A DNA stretch of 38,468 nt from Candidatus Physcocola equi (GTDB lineage: Bacteria > Bacteroidota > Bacteroidia > Bacteroidales > Paludibacteraceae), in assembly GCA_018064855.1 (NCBI GenBank), contig JAGHUM010000014.1, positions 1 to 38,468 on the forward strand. The letters are read 5' to 3'. Position 1 is the stretch's first letter. The number at the start of each line of letters is the position of its first letter. This document shows, in pieces, positions 30,971-38,468 of this stretch. The notes under the pieces are model-generated. The model was not told where the DNA came from. It saw nothing but the letters and a program-made list of their open reading frames with translations, and ran no database searches. A program made the translations under genes and the position numbers.

Positions 30971-32932
30971 ATGAGAAGCATTTTATATGTCGGCCTTGCA
31001 ATGGGAATTGGCGTTTGTCCAGTCTTTGCGCAAGAATATTCCGACAGACCGATTGAAGAGCGAATACTCAATTCGGCTCCCGACACCCTTTATATCACCG
31101 AGTCTCGTACCATGCTTGACGAGGCTGTGGTGACCGGCACGCGTACAGTGACCGACTTGCGCCTGTTGCCTTATACCATTTCCCGTGTGGAGCGGAAAGA
31201 CCTTGAACGCGGATTGGAAACGAACATGCTGGAGACTGTCAGTCTGCATACTCCTGGTTTGTATCTGACCGAACGTGGCGTGATGGGTTTCGGCGTGAGT
31301 GGTGGCGGCTCTGGCGCGTTGAGTTTGCGAGGTCTCAGTGCCTCTGCTGGTCGCATGGTCGTTTTATTAGACGGTCATCCTCAGTATATGGGATTGATGG
31401 GTCATCCGATTTCAGACGCCTACCTCTCTCAACTGGCCGAGCAGGTGGAAGTGCTCCGTGGACCGGCATCTGTTCTTTATGGTGGAAACGCCATGGGTGG
31501 CGTTCTCAACATCCGCACCCGCGAGAATGCCAAAGACGGAAGCAACACTTTATTCAATATAGGCTATGGAAGTTACAACACGCTTGAAACACAGATGACT
31601 TCTTTTGCAAAACGTGGCAGGCTGACCAGTGTGATGAGCGGGGCTTATAACCGTACCGATGGCCATCGGGGAAACATGGATTTCAAGCAGTATATGGGAT
31701 ATGCCAAGTTGGGTTATCTTATCAACAATCATTGGAGAACGTCGGGCGACCTGAATGTCATGCGTTTCGACGCTGAGAATCCGGGCACAAAAGATGCTTT
31801 GCTGACCGACGCCGAACAAGACATTACGCGCGGAGCCACCAGTTTGAGTTTGAGCAACTCGTATGCAAAAACCAATGGTGCCCTCACGGCTTTCTACAAC
31901 TGGGGCAGACACCAGATCAACGACGGTTACAATGCCGAGAAACGCGGACCGAGAGAATATCTGTTCCATTCGCGCGATTACATGAGTGGCGTTAGTGTCT
32001 TCCAAAGTTATCACAGCCCCTATTTTCTGCAAGGAACCAATATCTTGACTTTGGGTGCGGACTATCTATATTATGGAGGACGTGCTTGGAACAACTATGT
32101 CAGCGCAACGCCAGCGCACGAGATGGGGTCTAATGAGGATCTGGTACACAAAAACGAACAAGAGATGGCTGCGTACCTCAATATGAGACAGCACATCAAA
32201 CGTATAATGACGATTGACCTTGGTGTACGTTACAACCATCATAGCGAGGTCGGTGGCGAGTTCATTCCACAGGCTGGTGTCGGCTTGCACCTGCCCAAAC
32301 ATATTGAATTGAAAGCGAGCGCTTCAAAAGGATTCAGAAATCCGACTCTCAAAGAGATGTATCTGTTTGCCAGCCAGAATCCGGATTTGAAGAGTGAGCG
32401 TATTTGGAACTACGAACTTCAGTTTATGCAGCGTCTCCTTGAAAAGCGTTTGCGCTATGGCATCACAGCCTATATAATAGATGGCGACGACATGATTGTG
32501 GCAGAATATAATCCGGCACTTGGTCATGCGTTGAATGTGAATACCGGAGAGATTCGCAATAAGGGGGTGGAGGCGGAAGTGGCTTACCGCATCGCAAAAC
32601 ACTGGCAGGCCAATGCCAACTATGGCTACCTCGACATGGATGAATTGATTATTGCAGCACCGGAACACAACTTGCATCTGGGTGCTGACTATCTGAGTGA
32701 GAAACTTGAAGTAGGAGCCGATCTTCAGTGGATAGGTGGCTTGTGTACGTCGGTTGCCAACAAGACGATGGAAGATTATGTGCTTGTCGGACTTCGTGCG
32801 CAGTATAAGGCAACGGGCTGGCTCACCATCTGGGCAAAGGGGAACAACCTTTTAAATCAGAAATATGAAATAAATGAAGGCTTTGAAATGCCAGGCGCCA
32901 CTGTGAAGGGTGGCGTGAAGATCAGGTTCTAA
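30971..32932 (+). CDS. TonB-dependent outer-membrane receptor
   Basis: A 653-aa receptor with a signal peptide (about residues 1-20, cut FAQ). A TonB-box-like DEAVVTGTRT lies near 50, the plug domain covers about 50-180 (LSLRGLSASAGRMVVLLDGHP, VEVLRGPASVLYGGNAMGGVLNI), and the rest is a 22-stranded barrel ending VKIRF. There is no carboxypeptidase-like N-terminal domain, so it is not SusC-type. The sequence suits receptors for iron chelates, haem or cobalamin; which one cannot be read. No SusD, TonB or ABC genes are adjacent. Confidence 0.85.
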   Translation: MRSILYVGLAMGIGVCPVFAQEYSDRPIEERILNSAPDTLYITESRTMLDEAVVTGTRTVTDLRLLPYTISRVERKDLERGLETNMLETVSLHTPGLYLTERGVMGFGVSGGGSGALSLRGLSASAGRMVVLLDGHPQYMGLMGHPISDAYLSQLAEQVEVLRGPASVLYGGNAMGGVLNIRTRENAKDGSNTLFNIGYGSYNTLETQMTSFAKRGRLTSVMSGAYNRTDGHRGNMDFKQYMGYAKLGYLINNHWRTSGDLNVMRFDAENPGTKDALLTDAEQDITRGATSLSLSNSYAKTNGALTAFYNWGRHQINDGYNAEKRGPREYLFHSRDYMSGVSVFQSYHSPYFLQGTNILTLGADYLYYGGRAWNNYVSATPAHEMGSNEDLVHKNEQEMAAYLNMRQHIKRIMTIDLGVRYNHHSEVGGEFIPQAGVGLHLPKHIELKASASKGFRNPTLKEMYLFASQNPDLKSERIWNYELQFMQRLLEKRLRYGITAYIIDGDDMIVAEYNPALGHALNVNTGEIRNKGVEAEVAYRIAKHWQANANYGYLDMDELIIAAPEHNLHLGADYLSEKLEVGADLQWIGGLCTSVANKTMEDYVLVGLRAQYKATGWLTIWAKGNNLLNQKYEINEGFEMPGATVKGGVKIRF

Positions 32933-32951
32933 ACCGAATGGAAAATAATAG

Positions 32952-32985
32952 CAAGGGGTGTGTCACCGATGTGATACACCCCTTG
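32952..32985. terminator. Terminator between convergent genes
   Basis: AAGGGGTGT and ACACCCCTT with inner TCAC/GTGA form a strong stem. It separates the TonB receptor from the antiporter gene. Confidence 0.85.
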
Positions 32986-32991
32986 TTTGTC

Positions 32992-35319
32992 TTATATCTC
33001 TGCTTCCACTGATACGGATTCTGTGTTGGTGAGGTTTCTGATTTGATTTTTCTCTCCCACGATCCAAATGATGTCGCCTGCGAGGAAGACCGTCTGGATG
33101 TCGGGATTCATCATGCTCTCGTTGTCGCGCTCAATGCCGACAACGAGACATTTGTTATGGTCGCGTATGCCGCATTCGCGGATGGTGCAGCCAACGAGAG
33201 GGTTGTTTTTGTCGAGTTCTATTTGTTCGAGGCTGACCTCTGTGTCGGAAGATACCAGGTTAGGGTTGACAGCGTTTAGCAAGAGTTTGTCTGCCTGGTT
33301 GTTTTCATCGATAGGGAGGAAGAATGGAGGCAGTTTGTCCAACTGCTCGTCAGCACCGAGAATGAGCAGTTTGTCGCCAGGGAAAATCATTTCCTTGCCC
33401 CCCGGAATGTTGATGCGCTGGCTGCCGCGAATGATGGAGACGACGTGAACACCAAAGCGGCGTCGGAAATCGGTCTGAATGAGCGTCAGACCGCAGAGAA
33501 CGCAATCGGGATGTACCTCAAAATCGGATAGGTGCAGATTATAGGTGCGGAGGCGGTTGCTGAGTTTGTAGTTTTTAAACACTTGTCCTTCTTTGAGTTG
33601 CAGTTCTTTCTCGTATTCACGCTGGTTGAGGTTCTGGAAGAAGCGGCGCTCCATTTTGATGGAGTGCATTTTGAGTCTTCTGGAGAAGAACATACCCATG
33701 ATGATGATGGTGGCCACGGCAAAGAGGATGCCGGTGGTTGCATTGTAGGTGTTGATGAGCAAAAACATCACAAAACCGATGGCAAGGAAAAAGCGGAAGA
33801 GAGAGAGAGCCACCAGCGGAGCCCAGTTCATCTTGTTGCTTGCGAGGAGATATTTATATTCCCTCGAATGGTTTTTCTTTGCCATGATGGCGCGCAGGAA
33901 TGGCGAGATGAGGACCAACACGGCAAGCGCCACTGCTGTTCTTACCCAAGTCTCTTTCTCGTCCACCAACGGCAGGATGTAGTTGATATAGATGAGGAGG
34001 ATGGCGATGACGATGATGGAATAGACCGATACAAAGCGGAGAATGGCAACCAGCAGTTTCTGCCAGATGTTTTCGCTTCTCACCGATACTTCCGCGTTGA
34101 TGCTGTTTCTCTCCAGGTAGTGCTTTTGTGCAGGTGTCAGTTTTTTGTCGATATATTCGTAGGCCGGAATGCCAAGTTTCATGAGGAAAGGAGTCAGGAA
34201 GATGGTGAGGACGCTGGCAGCCACAATCACGGGGTAGATATGCTCGTCGAGCAGGCCGAGATGGGTGCCGAGCATGGCGATGATAAAGGCAAACTCGCCA
34301 ATCTGAGTGAGGCAAAATCCCGAACGGATGGCAGTCTTGAGAGTCTGGCCCGACAACAATAAACCGCAAGATGCGAAGAAAATCTGGCCAATGATCACAG
34401 TGATGGCGATAGTAAGGATTTCCCCCCAGTAGGTCAAAAGCACGTCGATGTCGATCATCATGCCCACCGATACGAAAAAGATGGCTCCGAAAAGGTCTTT
34501 CAGGGGTTTCACCACCGTTTCAATGCGTTCGGCCTCCACTGTTTCAGCAAAGATGGAGCCCATGACGAAGGCGCCGAGTTCAGCCGAGAAACCGGCGTAG
34601 GTGGCGATGATAACCATGAAAAAGCACAATCCGATGGAAATGACAAGCAGCGTCTCGTCGTTGAGTATTTCCTTCTTTTTCACCCATTTAAGCAATGTGG
34701 GCAGCAGAAAGATGCCGCTGAGCACCCAAATAACCATGAAGAATCCGAGTTTCGCCATTGCAAGGAGAAGTTGTCCTCCTTCAAAACTTTTACTGACAGC
34801 AGTTGTGCTGACAATAACCATAAGGAGTATGGCGATAAGGTCTTCAAAGATGAGTATGCCGAGCACCAGTTGTGTGAATTTTTGGGTGCGCCAGCCCATA
34901 TCGTCAAAAGCCTTCATGATGATGGCTGTGCTGCTCATGCAAATCATACCGCCGAGCAGGAAACTGTTGGTCAGCCCCCAACCCATGATGATGCCGACAA
35001 GCAATCCCAGCAAAATCATGCCCGGCACGATGACGCCTGCTCCGATGAGCGCATTGCGCCCCACATTCAGCAGTTTTTTGAAACTGAATTCCAGTCCGAG
35101 ACCAAACATAAGGAAGGTGACACCAAGTTCGCTCCAGGTGCCTATCTCATCTGTGTTGCCTACTGTGGGGGTGATGTTGAACTGGTTGCTGACGAGCAGA
35201 CCCGCCAGGATGTAGCCCAAGATGACAGGCTGTTTAAGCCATTTGAAAAGGATGGTCGTCACACTGGCTGAAATGAAAATGAGTGCCAGGTCGTATATGA
35301 GTGCAGGAACTTCTTCCAT
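32992..35319 (-). CDS. CPA2-family cation:proton antiporter with RCK-C domains
   Basis: A 775-aa transporter. An N-terminal antiporter domain of about 12 spans (residues 1-385), with motifs such as GLEFSFKKL, STAIIMKAF and ELGAFVMGSIFAETVEAERIE, matches KefB/CPA2 proteins. Four or so further spans follow (about 420-540), then two TrkA-C/RCK-C ligand domains (about 585-660 and 700-770). No NAD-binding TrkA-N domain is seen. It likely exchanges K+ or Na+ for H+ at the inner membrane. It has a -7 box at 35340-35347 and is monocistronic. Confidence 0.85.
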   Translation of the reverse strand: MEEVPALIYDLALIFISASVTTILFKWLKQPVILGYILAGLLVSNQFNITPTVGNTDEIGTWSELGVTFLMFGLGLEFSFKKLLNVGRNALIGAGVIVPGMILLGLLVGIIMGWGLTNSFLLGGMICMSSTAIIMKAFDDMGWRTQKFTQLVLGILIFEDLIAILLMVIVSTTAVSKSFEGGQLLLAMAKLGFFMVIWVLSGIFLLPTLLKWVKKKEILNDETLLVISIGLCFFMVIIATYAGFSAELGAFVMGSIFAETVEAERIETVVKPLKDLFGAIFFVSVGMMIDIDVLLTYWGEILTIAITVIIGQIFFASCGLLLSGQTLKTAIRSGFCLTQIGEFAFIIAMLGTHLGLLDEHIYPVIVAASVLTIFLTPFLMKLGIPAYEYIDKKLTPAQKHYLERNSINAEVSVRSENIWQKLLVAILRFVSVYSIIVIAILLIYINYILPLVDEKETWVRTAVALAVLVLISPFLRAIMAKKNHSREYKYLLASNKMNWAPLVALSLFRFFLAIGFVMFLLINTYNATTGILFAVATIIIMGMFFSRRLKMHSIKMERRFFQNLNQREYEKELQLKEGQVFKNYKLSNRLRTYNLHLSDFEVHPDCVLCGLTLIQTDFRRRFGVHVVSIIRGSQRINIPGGKEMIFPGDKLLILGADEQLDKLPPFFLPIDENNQADKLLLNAVNPNLVSSDTEVSLEQIELDKNNPLVGCTIRECGIRDHNKCLVVGIERDNESMMNPDIQTVFLAGDIIWIVGEKNQIRNLTNTESVSVEAEI

Positions 35320-35684
35320 GAATCTTTGTTTTGTTTATGCAAAGTTACTTCAATTTTTGGTGTCTATATATAAGTTTGCACTTTTGCCAACGAATTTTTG
35401 TGAATTATACCAATTTATAGGAGATTTGTGGGTTTGTTCTAAGAATGCCCTTGGCATTTCGAATTGCCGCTAATTAAAGGATATTTGATAAGATGATGTT
35501 CCCAATCAGAATTCGTATTTGACGCTGTTTAAATTTTTGCGAACTGCTTCTTTTGGGCTTTTTATAGGTCTTTTTCGTCTGTTTTGAGTGAATCCTCAGT
35601 CACAATGGACATCCACTGCTCCTTTCAGATTCTCTTCAAAACATCCTAAAAAACACACATATATAAAATAATTTAAACAACTTC
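35320..35684. other. Intergenic region, antiporter to peptide locus C
   Basis: About 365 bp. TAACTTTG on the minus strand at 35340-35347 is the likely -7 box of the antiporter gene. A small AATGCC/GGCATT hairpin lies at 35444-35458. No gene or RNA could be supported. Confidence 0.35.
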
Positions 35685-36044
35685 TTAAAACACAACATGA
35701 TACTTGAACCATGAAGGTTGGTAAGCAATCTCAGTTGCTCTTTCGGTGTCTCCGGCCGCTGGAACTTTTGCGCCAAACACAGTTGGATCTTCGGTGTCGC
35801 TGACTCTTGGCCAACCAAATCTTGCTGCCACTTCTATTCCAGACTTGAATTCTACACCTTTAATAACTGCACTTGTAGCAACTTCTTCATTTACCCCTGT
35901 TACTCGTGCTCCTTTAAAAACTGCACTTGTAGCAACTTCCTCATTTACTCGTACTGCTTCTGCACGTCTTATTATTGGAGCTGCGTTTGCTACTGTAGTG
36001 ATTGCGAACATTGCGATTGCTGAGAAAAAGAATTTTGTATTCAT
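35685..36044 (-). CDS. Exported repeat-containing small protein, 119 aa (peptide locus C)
   Basis: A 119-aa protein with a Sec signal peptide (MNTKFFFSAIAMFAITTVANA, cut after ANA near 21). The mature part has the unit VNEEVATSAV(F/I)KG twice with an 18-residue period, encoded by 54-bp DNA repeats. The C-terminus is unlike known domains (FKYHVVF). The signal peptide closely resembles that of the frameshifted gene at 37841-38157, while the mature parts differ. It is controlled by the conserved palindrome promoter. Function unknown. Confidence 0.7.
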   Translation of the reverse strand: MNTKFFFSAIAMFAITTVANAAPIIRRAEAVRVNEEVATSAVFKGARVTGVNEEVATSAVIKGVEFKSGIEVAARFGWPRVSDTEDPTVFGAKVPAAGDTERATEIAYQPSWFKYHVVF

Positions 36045-36086
36045 AATGATTAAGTTTTAATTGTTAATGAATTTTGTTTTAGAATT

Positions 36087-36142
36087 TTTGTTTGTTGTCT
36101 TCGGGATTTGTTGTCGTTGTTTGTTCCCGTTGACGATGCAAA
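36087..36142 (-). repeat. Shared leader segment, copy 2
   Basis: On the minus strand this follows the -7 box directly. Positions 36111-36142 are identical, inverted, to 336-367. The CGGGA/TCCCG pairing arms are kept. Confidence 0.6.
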
Positions 36143-36146
36143 GTTA
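36139..36146 (-). promoter_or_regulatory. -7 promoter box, peptide locus C
   Basis: TAACTTTG on the minus strand, 59 bp from the palindrome centre at 36205. The leader is about 90 nt. Confidence 0.65.
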
Positions 36147-36168
36147 GGGCAAGGTTGGGGGGTAGAGC

Positions 36169-36219
36169 GGACAGAAAAGGAAAGGTTGCCGGACAGGTTG
36201 TGAACTTCACATTCTGTCC
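36169..36219 (-). promoter_or_regulatory. Operator-like palindrome and half-site, peptide locus C
   Basis: The best copy: outer arms GGACAG/CTGTCC and inner arms TGTGAA/TTCACA around a central C at 36205 (24 of 28 symmetric bases). The half-site CTGTCC (minus strand) is at 36169-36174, 31 bp from the centre. A further TGTACA-type element lies upstream near 36232-36237. Confidence 0.7.
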
Positions 36220-36384
36220 ATTTTCACAAATTGTACATTTCTTAAAAAATTGTATATTAACTATATACAGTTTCTTCCAATTTTATTCTTAAGAAGAAAT
36301 TAGTAATACTGCGATTATTAGAATTAGACGATACATTACTACACGATAAGGCATTGGATAGTGGAAAAGTAGAATGACAGTTGT

Positions 36385-36415
36385 TTTGTCTGTATATGAT
36401 TATTTGCTATTTTTG
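36385..36415 (+). promoter_or_regulatory. Promoter of the lipoprotein gene at 36450
   Basis: TTTG (36385-36388) and TATTTTTG (36408-36415), spacer 19 bp. It excludes the in-frame ATG at 36381 as the start. Confidence 0.7.
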
Positions 36416-36449
36416 TACAATATATCAATTAACTCAACTTAATCTACAC

Positions 36450-37700
36450 ATGAGAAAAAGACTATTCCCGATGTTGTTCTTGGCGTTAAGCCTTGGATTT
36501 ACAGCCTGCACAAACGATGACGATGAAGAAGAACCATCGAATACCGAACAAACAGACACCGAAGATGGAGATGAAACCTCTGCCGGGGTTGACGAAGACA
36601 TTAAAAAAGTGTTTAAAAGTTTGTGCCATTTGAATTTAGAAACAGGGTCGTTGTTTAACTTCATTGAACGAATGCCAGCCGGTTACTATTACACAAAAGA
36701 CAAACAAGGCAACGATGTGGTATTTGTTAAGACTGCCGACAATGGTGTCATGCTTTTCGATATTAAAAGGTTAGGCGATAAGATTAGCTATACTAATCCG
36801 ATGATAGCACCAGACAAGACCGGCTACGAATACAAGAATTATGTAAGAACTAATGGTGTATGGATTTCGGACGATTTTGCTCCGCTATTGGAAAAATTTA
36901 CCGATGCAAACACCGACAACCTTAAGGAACAGCTTACCGTTACCCCAATGACACCATATGCTGATATCTGTGAATTTCTATTCAAATGTTTTCTTGAACA
37001 GGTGCCTAGCGCCAATGCAATGGAACCGTACAAGATGAAGACTGAGAAATCTAATGTGGGCGGAATTGACTGCAACCTCTACACTTTATCGCCTAAAGAA
37101 GAAGCCATGGCAGCTCTGTTGCCAGTAGCCTTTAGGTTCTGGGCTACCGACAAGGGCATTATCCTAAAATATGAGTCGACTGGGGGATTATCGATGACTG
37201 ACGAATTTTCTTACGAGCCAATTGGTAACGATAGTTTTGAAGACACGTTTGAAGCGATGATGGGCAAATATAACCACTATGGCGCATTCAAACTCAGCGA
37301 TTGCATCCTCAGCACAACCAGAGCACACGACTATATTCCTGCCAATATCTGTAATGATCCTTATTTCGTGCATTATAATGGATTATGTAAGTCATACTCG
37401 GTTGAATATACCGGAGAAAAAACATTGGACGGATTTATAGGGGTAAGCTTCACTGCTGAAAACGTATCCCTAGAAGAAGCCCGTGCATATGTTGAAAAAG
37501 TGAAAGATTTGGGTTTATGCACATTAGATGAACTTAATGGTGAAAACGAAAATATGGTTTTCTACAAAGCAAGCAACTGGGATTGCACTAGTCCGGAGCT
37601 TGGAGAGACGGAGCCTTACCCTTCTTACAAGATTATGTACATTAAAGAACGGAAACAATTAGAGGTTGATTTCAGCGAAGCAAGGCTATCGGGTGTGTAA
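36450..37700 (+). CDS. Lipoprotein, unknown, 416 aa
   Basis: A 416-aa lipoprotein from ATG 36450. The signal peptide MRKRLFPMLFLALSLGFTAC has Cys20 as lipid site, followed by the acidic TNDDDEEEP stretch typical of surface lipoproteins in Bacteroidota. The mature protein is mixed alpha/beta with a helix-rich middle and no motif I recognise. It has its own promoter and terminator and is divergent from peptide locus C. Function unknown. Confidence 0.75.
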   Translation: MRKRLFPMLFLALSLGFTACTNDDDEEEPSNTEQTDTEDGDETSAGVDEDIKKVFKSLCHLNLETGSLFNFIERMPAGYYYTKDKQGNDVVFVKTADNGVMLFDIKRLGDKISYTNPMIAPDKTGYEYKNYVRTNGVWISDDFAPLLEKFTDANTDNLKEQLTVTPMTPYADICEFLFKCFLEQVPSANAMEPYKMKTEKSNVGGIDCNLYTLSPKEEAMAALLPVAFRFWATDKGIILKYESTGGLSMTDEFSYEPIGNDSFEDTFEAMMGKYNHYGAFKLSDCILSTTRAHDYIPANICNDPYFVHYNGLCKSYSVEYTGEKTLDGFIGVSFTAENVSLEEARAYVEKVKDLGLCTLDELNGENENMVFYKASNWDCTSPELGETEPYPSYKIMYIKERKQLEVDFSEARLSGV

Positions 37701-37722
37701 AAACACTCCATCGCAAAAAAGG

Positions 37723-37756
37723 AAAAAGCCGTCTACAATTAAGTGGACGGCTTTTT
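37723..37756 (+). terminator. Terminator after the 416-aa lipoprotein gene
   Basis: AAAAGCCGTC pairs with GACGGCTTTT, followed by T residues. Confidence 0.85.
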
Positions 37757-37840
37757 TCATCGAATTATGGACCTGATGCATAGCCCTGCATTCAATGGAG
37801 ATGTGTATGTTGCCAATTTTTACATTATCGGCTATTGGGG

Positions 37841-38157
37841 TTAAATTACAACGTTGTTCTGGCTTCTAACATCCACTGTAAGTCTAGGTGTCGTAAATTC
37901 AACGTCAACCCTTGCCCTGCGTTCAAATGCAGTCACTCTAGCGTCAACTTCAGCTCTGCGTCCAAAAGCAGTTACCCTATTGTCAACATCGGCTCTGCGT
38001 TCAAGGGCAGTCATCCTATTGTCAACATCGGCTCTGCGTTCAAGGGCTACCACCCTATTGTCAACACGAATTATTTCATCATACTTTCTATTGCTGCGTT
38101 AGCTACTGTTGAAAATGCGATCATTGCGATTACTGGTAAAAAGAATTTTGTTTTCAT
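37841..38157 (-). pseudogene. Frameshifted exported repeat protein (peptide locus D)
   Basis: ATG 38157 opens with a Sec signal peptide (MKTKFFLPVIAMIAFSTVANA), very like that of the gene at 35685-36044, but its frame stops at 38071-38073 after 28 residues. A second frame, open from just after the signal peptide to 37841, encodes four 13-residue repeats of the form VDNRVTALERRAD. The total of 317 nt is not a multiple of three, so a one-base change separates the frames. It may be a true pseudogene, programmed or phase-variable shift, or a sequencing error. The repeats are charged and coiled-coil-like. Confidence 0.6.
37904..38065. repeat. 39-bp tandem repeats in the locus D gene
   Basis: GTCAAC recurs at 37904, 37943, 37982, 38021 and 38060, an exact 39-bp period. 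The units are contiguous with no spacers and encode the 13-aa repeats. The two middle units are nearly identical, suggesting recent expansion. Confidence 0.8.
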
Positions 38158-38222
38158 AATGCTTAAATTTTAGATGTTACCTGAAAGTTAATTGTTTAAA
38201 GAATCGTTCCTGCTACACTAAC

Positions 38223-38285
38223 CTATAGAACGATTAGACCTGTAGAGAAGATTGCTCCGACTAAAAGAAGAATAGTTCCTATCAT
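38223..38285 (-). CDS. 20-aa hydrophobic peptide, unknown
   Basis: An ORF of 20 codons, one continuous hydrophobic helix (MIGTILLL...GLIVL) with no charged residue. The start context (TTTAAACATTATG) matches the neighbouring small genes. It lies 65 nt upstream of the locus D repeat gene and 70 nt after the 23-aa ORF, same strand. It could be a membrane toxin-like or regulatory peptide. Short length keeps confidence low. Confidence 0.4.
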   Translation of the reverse strand: MIGTILLLVGAIFSTGLIVL

Positions 38286-38355
38286 AATGTTTAAATTTTA
38301 ATTGGTTATTGATAATGTTTTTATTTTATTTACTGTTTTGTTGTTCTTTATATAT

Positions 38356-38427
38356 TTAGTCTTTGACAAAAGTGTTGATTGCTACTCCGAGTGCTGATGC
38401 GAGAAGAATTGCTGCGATGAAACCCAT
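38356..38427 (-). CDS. 23-aa hydrophobic peptide, unknown
   Basis: An ORF of 23 codons: a hydrophobic helix rich in Ala and Leu, ending GVAINTFVKD. The INTF segment resembles the end of the membrane segment of the 80-aa locus B protein (VINTFDV). An ATTATG start context precedes it. It is the first visible ORF of the right-edge cluster; its promoter probably lies beyond the window. Confidence 0.4.
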   Translation of the reverse strand: MGFIAAILLASALGVAINTFVKD

Positions 38428-38468
38428 AATCTTTAATTTTTTTAATTTGTTAATGATTTTTGTTTTTT

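Noticed and set aside
37904-38065. Possible CRISPR array (regular 39-bp repeats)
   Set aside because: The units are contiguous without spacers and translate into 13-residue protein repeats.

Overview
The window looks like a chromosomal segment of a Bacteroidota genome, most likely a Prevotella-like member of the Bacteroidales. The reasons are the many TAnnTTTG (-7) promoter boxes with TTTG-type -33 boxes, AT-rich start regions with no clear Shine-Dalgarno, an RprX/RprY two-component pair, lipoproteins with acidic Ser/Asp stretches after the lipid cysteine, FISUMP-type and T9SS-like surface proteins, and a TatA/TatC-only Tat system. No rRNA, tRNA, CRISPR array, transposase or phage gene was seen.

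Layout. 1-2.9 kb: an operon-like run of three tiny proteins behind a complex promoter, two secreted proteins (one a FISUMP/C-lectin-like protein), and a leftward 80-aa small protein with the same promoter design. 3.0-5.4 kb: an SDR oxidoreductase and an acyl/aryl-CoA ligase-like protein. 5.5-8.0 kb: a secreted GH5 glycanase with two CBM6-like modules. 8.0-10.8 kb (leftward): AraC regulator, GNAT acetyltransferase, lipoprotein, small outer-membrane barrel. 10.9-20.2 kb (leftward): recA, then an apparent operon rprX-rprY-TPR protein-outer-membrane barrel-J-domain protein. 20.3-22.5 kb: small envelope or unknown proteins. 22.8-25.5 kb: ddl, mrp and a lipoprotein. 25.7-30.9 kb: ECF S-component-like membrane protein, tatA, tatC, a NapH/NapG-like Fe-S membrane protein, a Tat-signal aldo/keto reductase with a ferredoxin tail, and a DUF1893 protein. 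31.0-35.3 kb: TonB-dependent receptor and a CPA2 antiporter. 35.7-38.5 kb: two signal-peptide proteins with internal repeats (one frameshifted), a lipoprotein and two 20-23 aa hydrophobic peptides.

Most notable observation: three separate loci for small exported or membrane peptides (at about 0.2, 2.8 and 36.2 kb) share one promoter architecture. Each has a 29-bp palindrome (outer arms GGACAG/CTGTCC, inner arms TGTGAA/TTCACA), a further CTGTCC-like half-site 22 bp nearer the gene, and a TAnnTTTG box exactly 59 bp from the palindrome centre. Two of these leaders also share a 32-nt identical stretch. A fourth cluster at the right edge has a related signal peptide and the same start-region sequence. 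I infer a coordinately controlled family of short peptides; no dedicated regulator or exporter is visible here.

The second notable unit is the 25.7-30.9 kb block. The Tat translocase genes sit directly before two proteins that carry twin-arginine motifs, one of them internal. Together they suggest a quinol-linked extracytoplasmic Fe-S electron route to a reductase. Functions without a recognisable family are marked as unknown.
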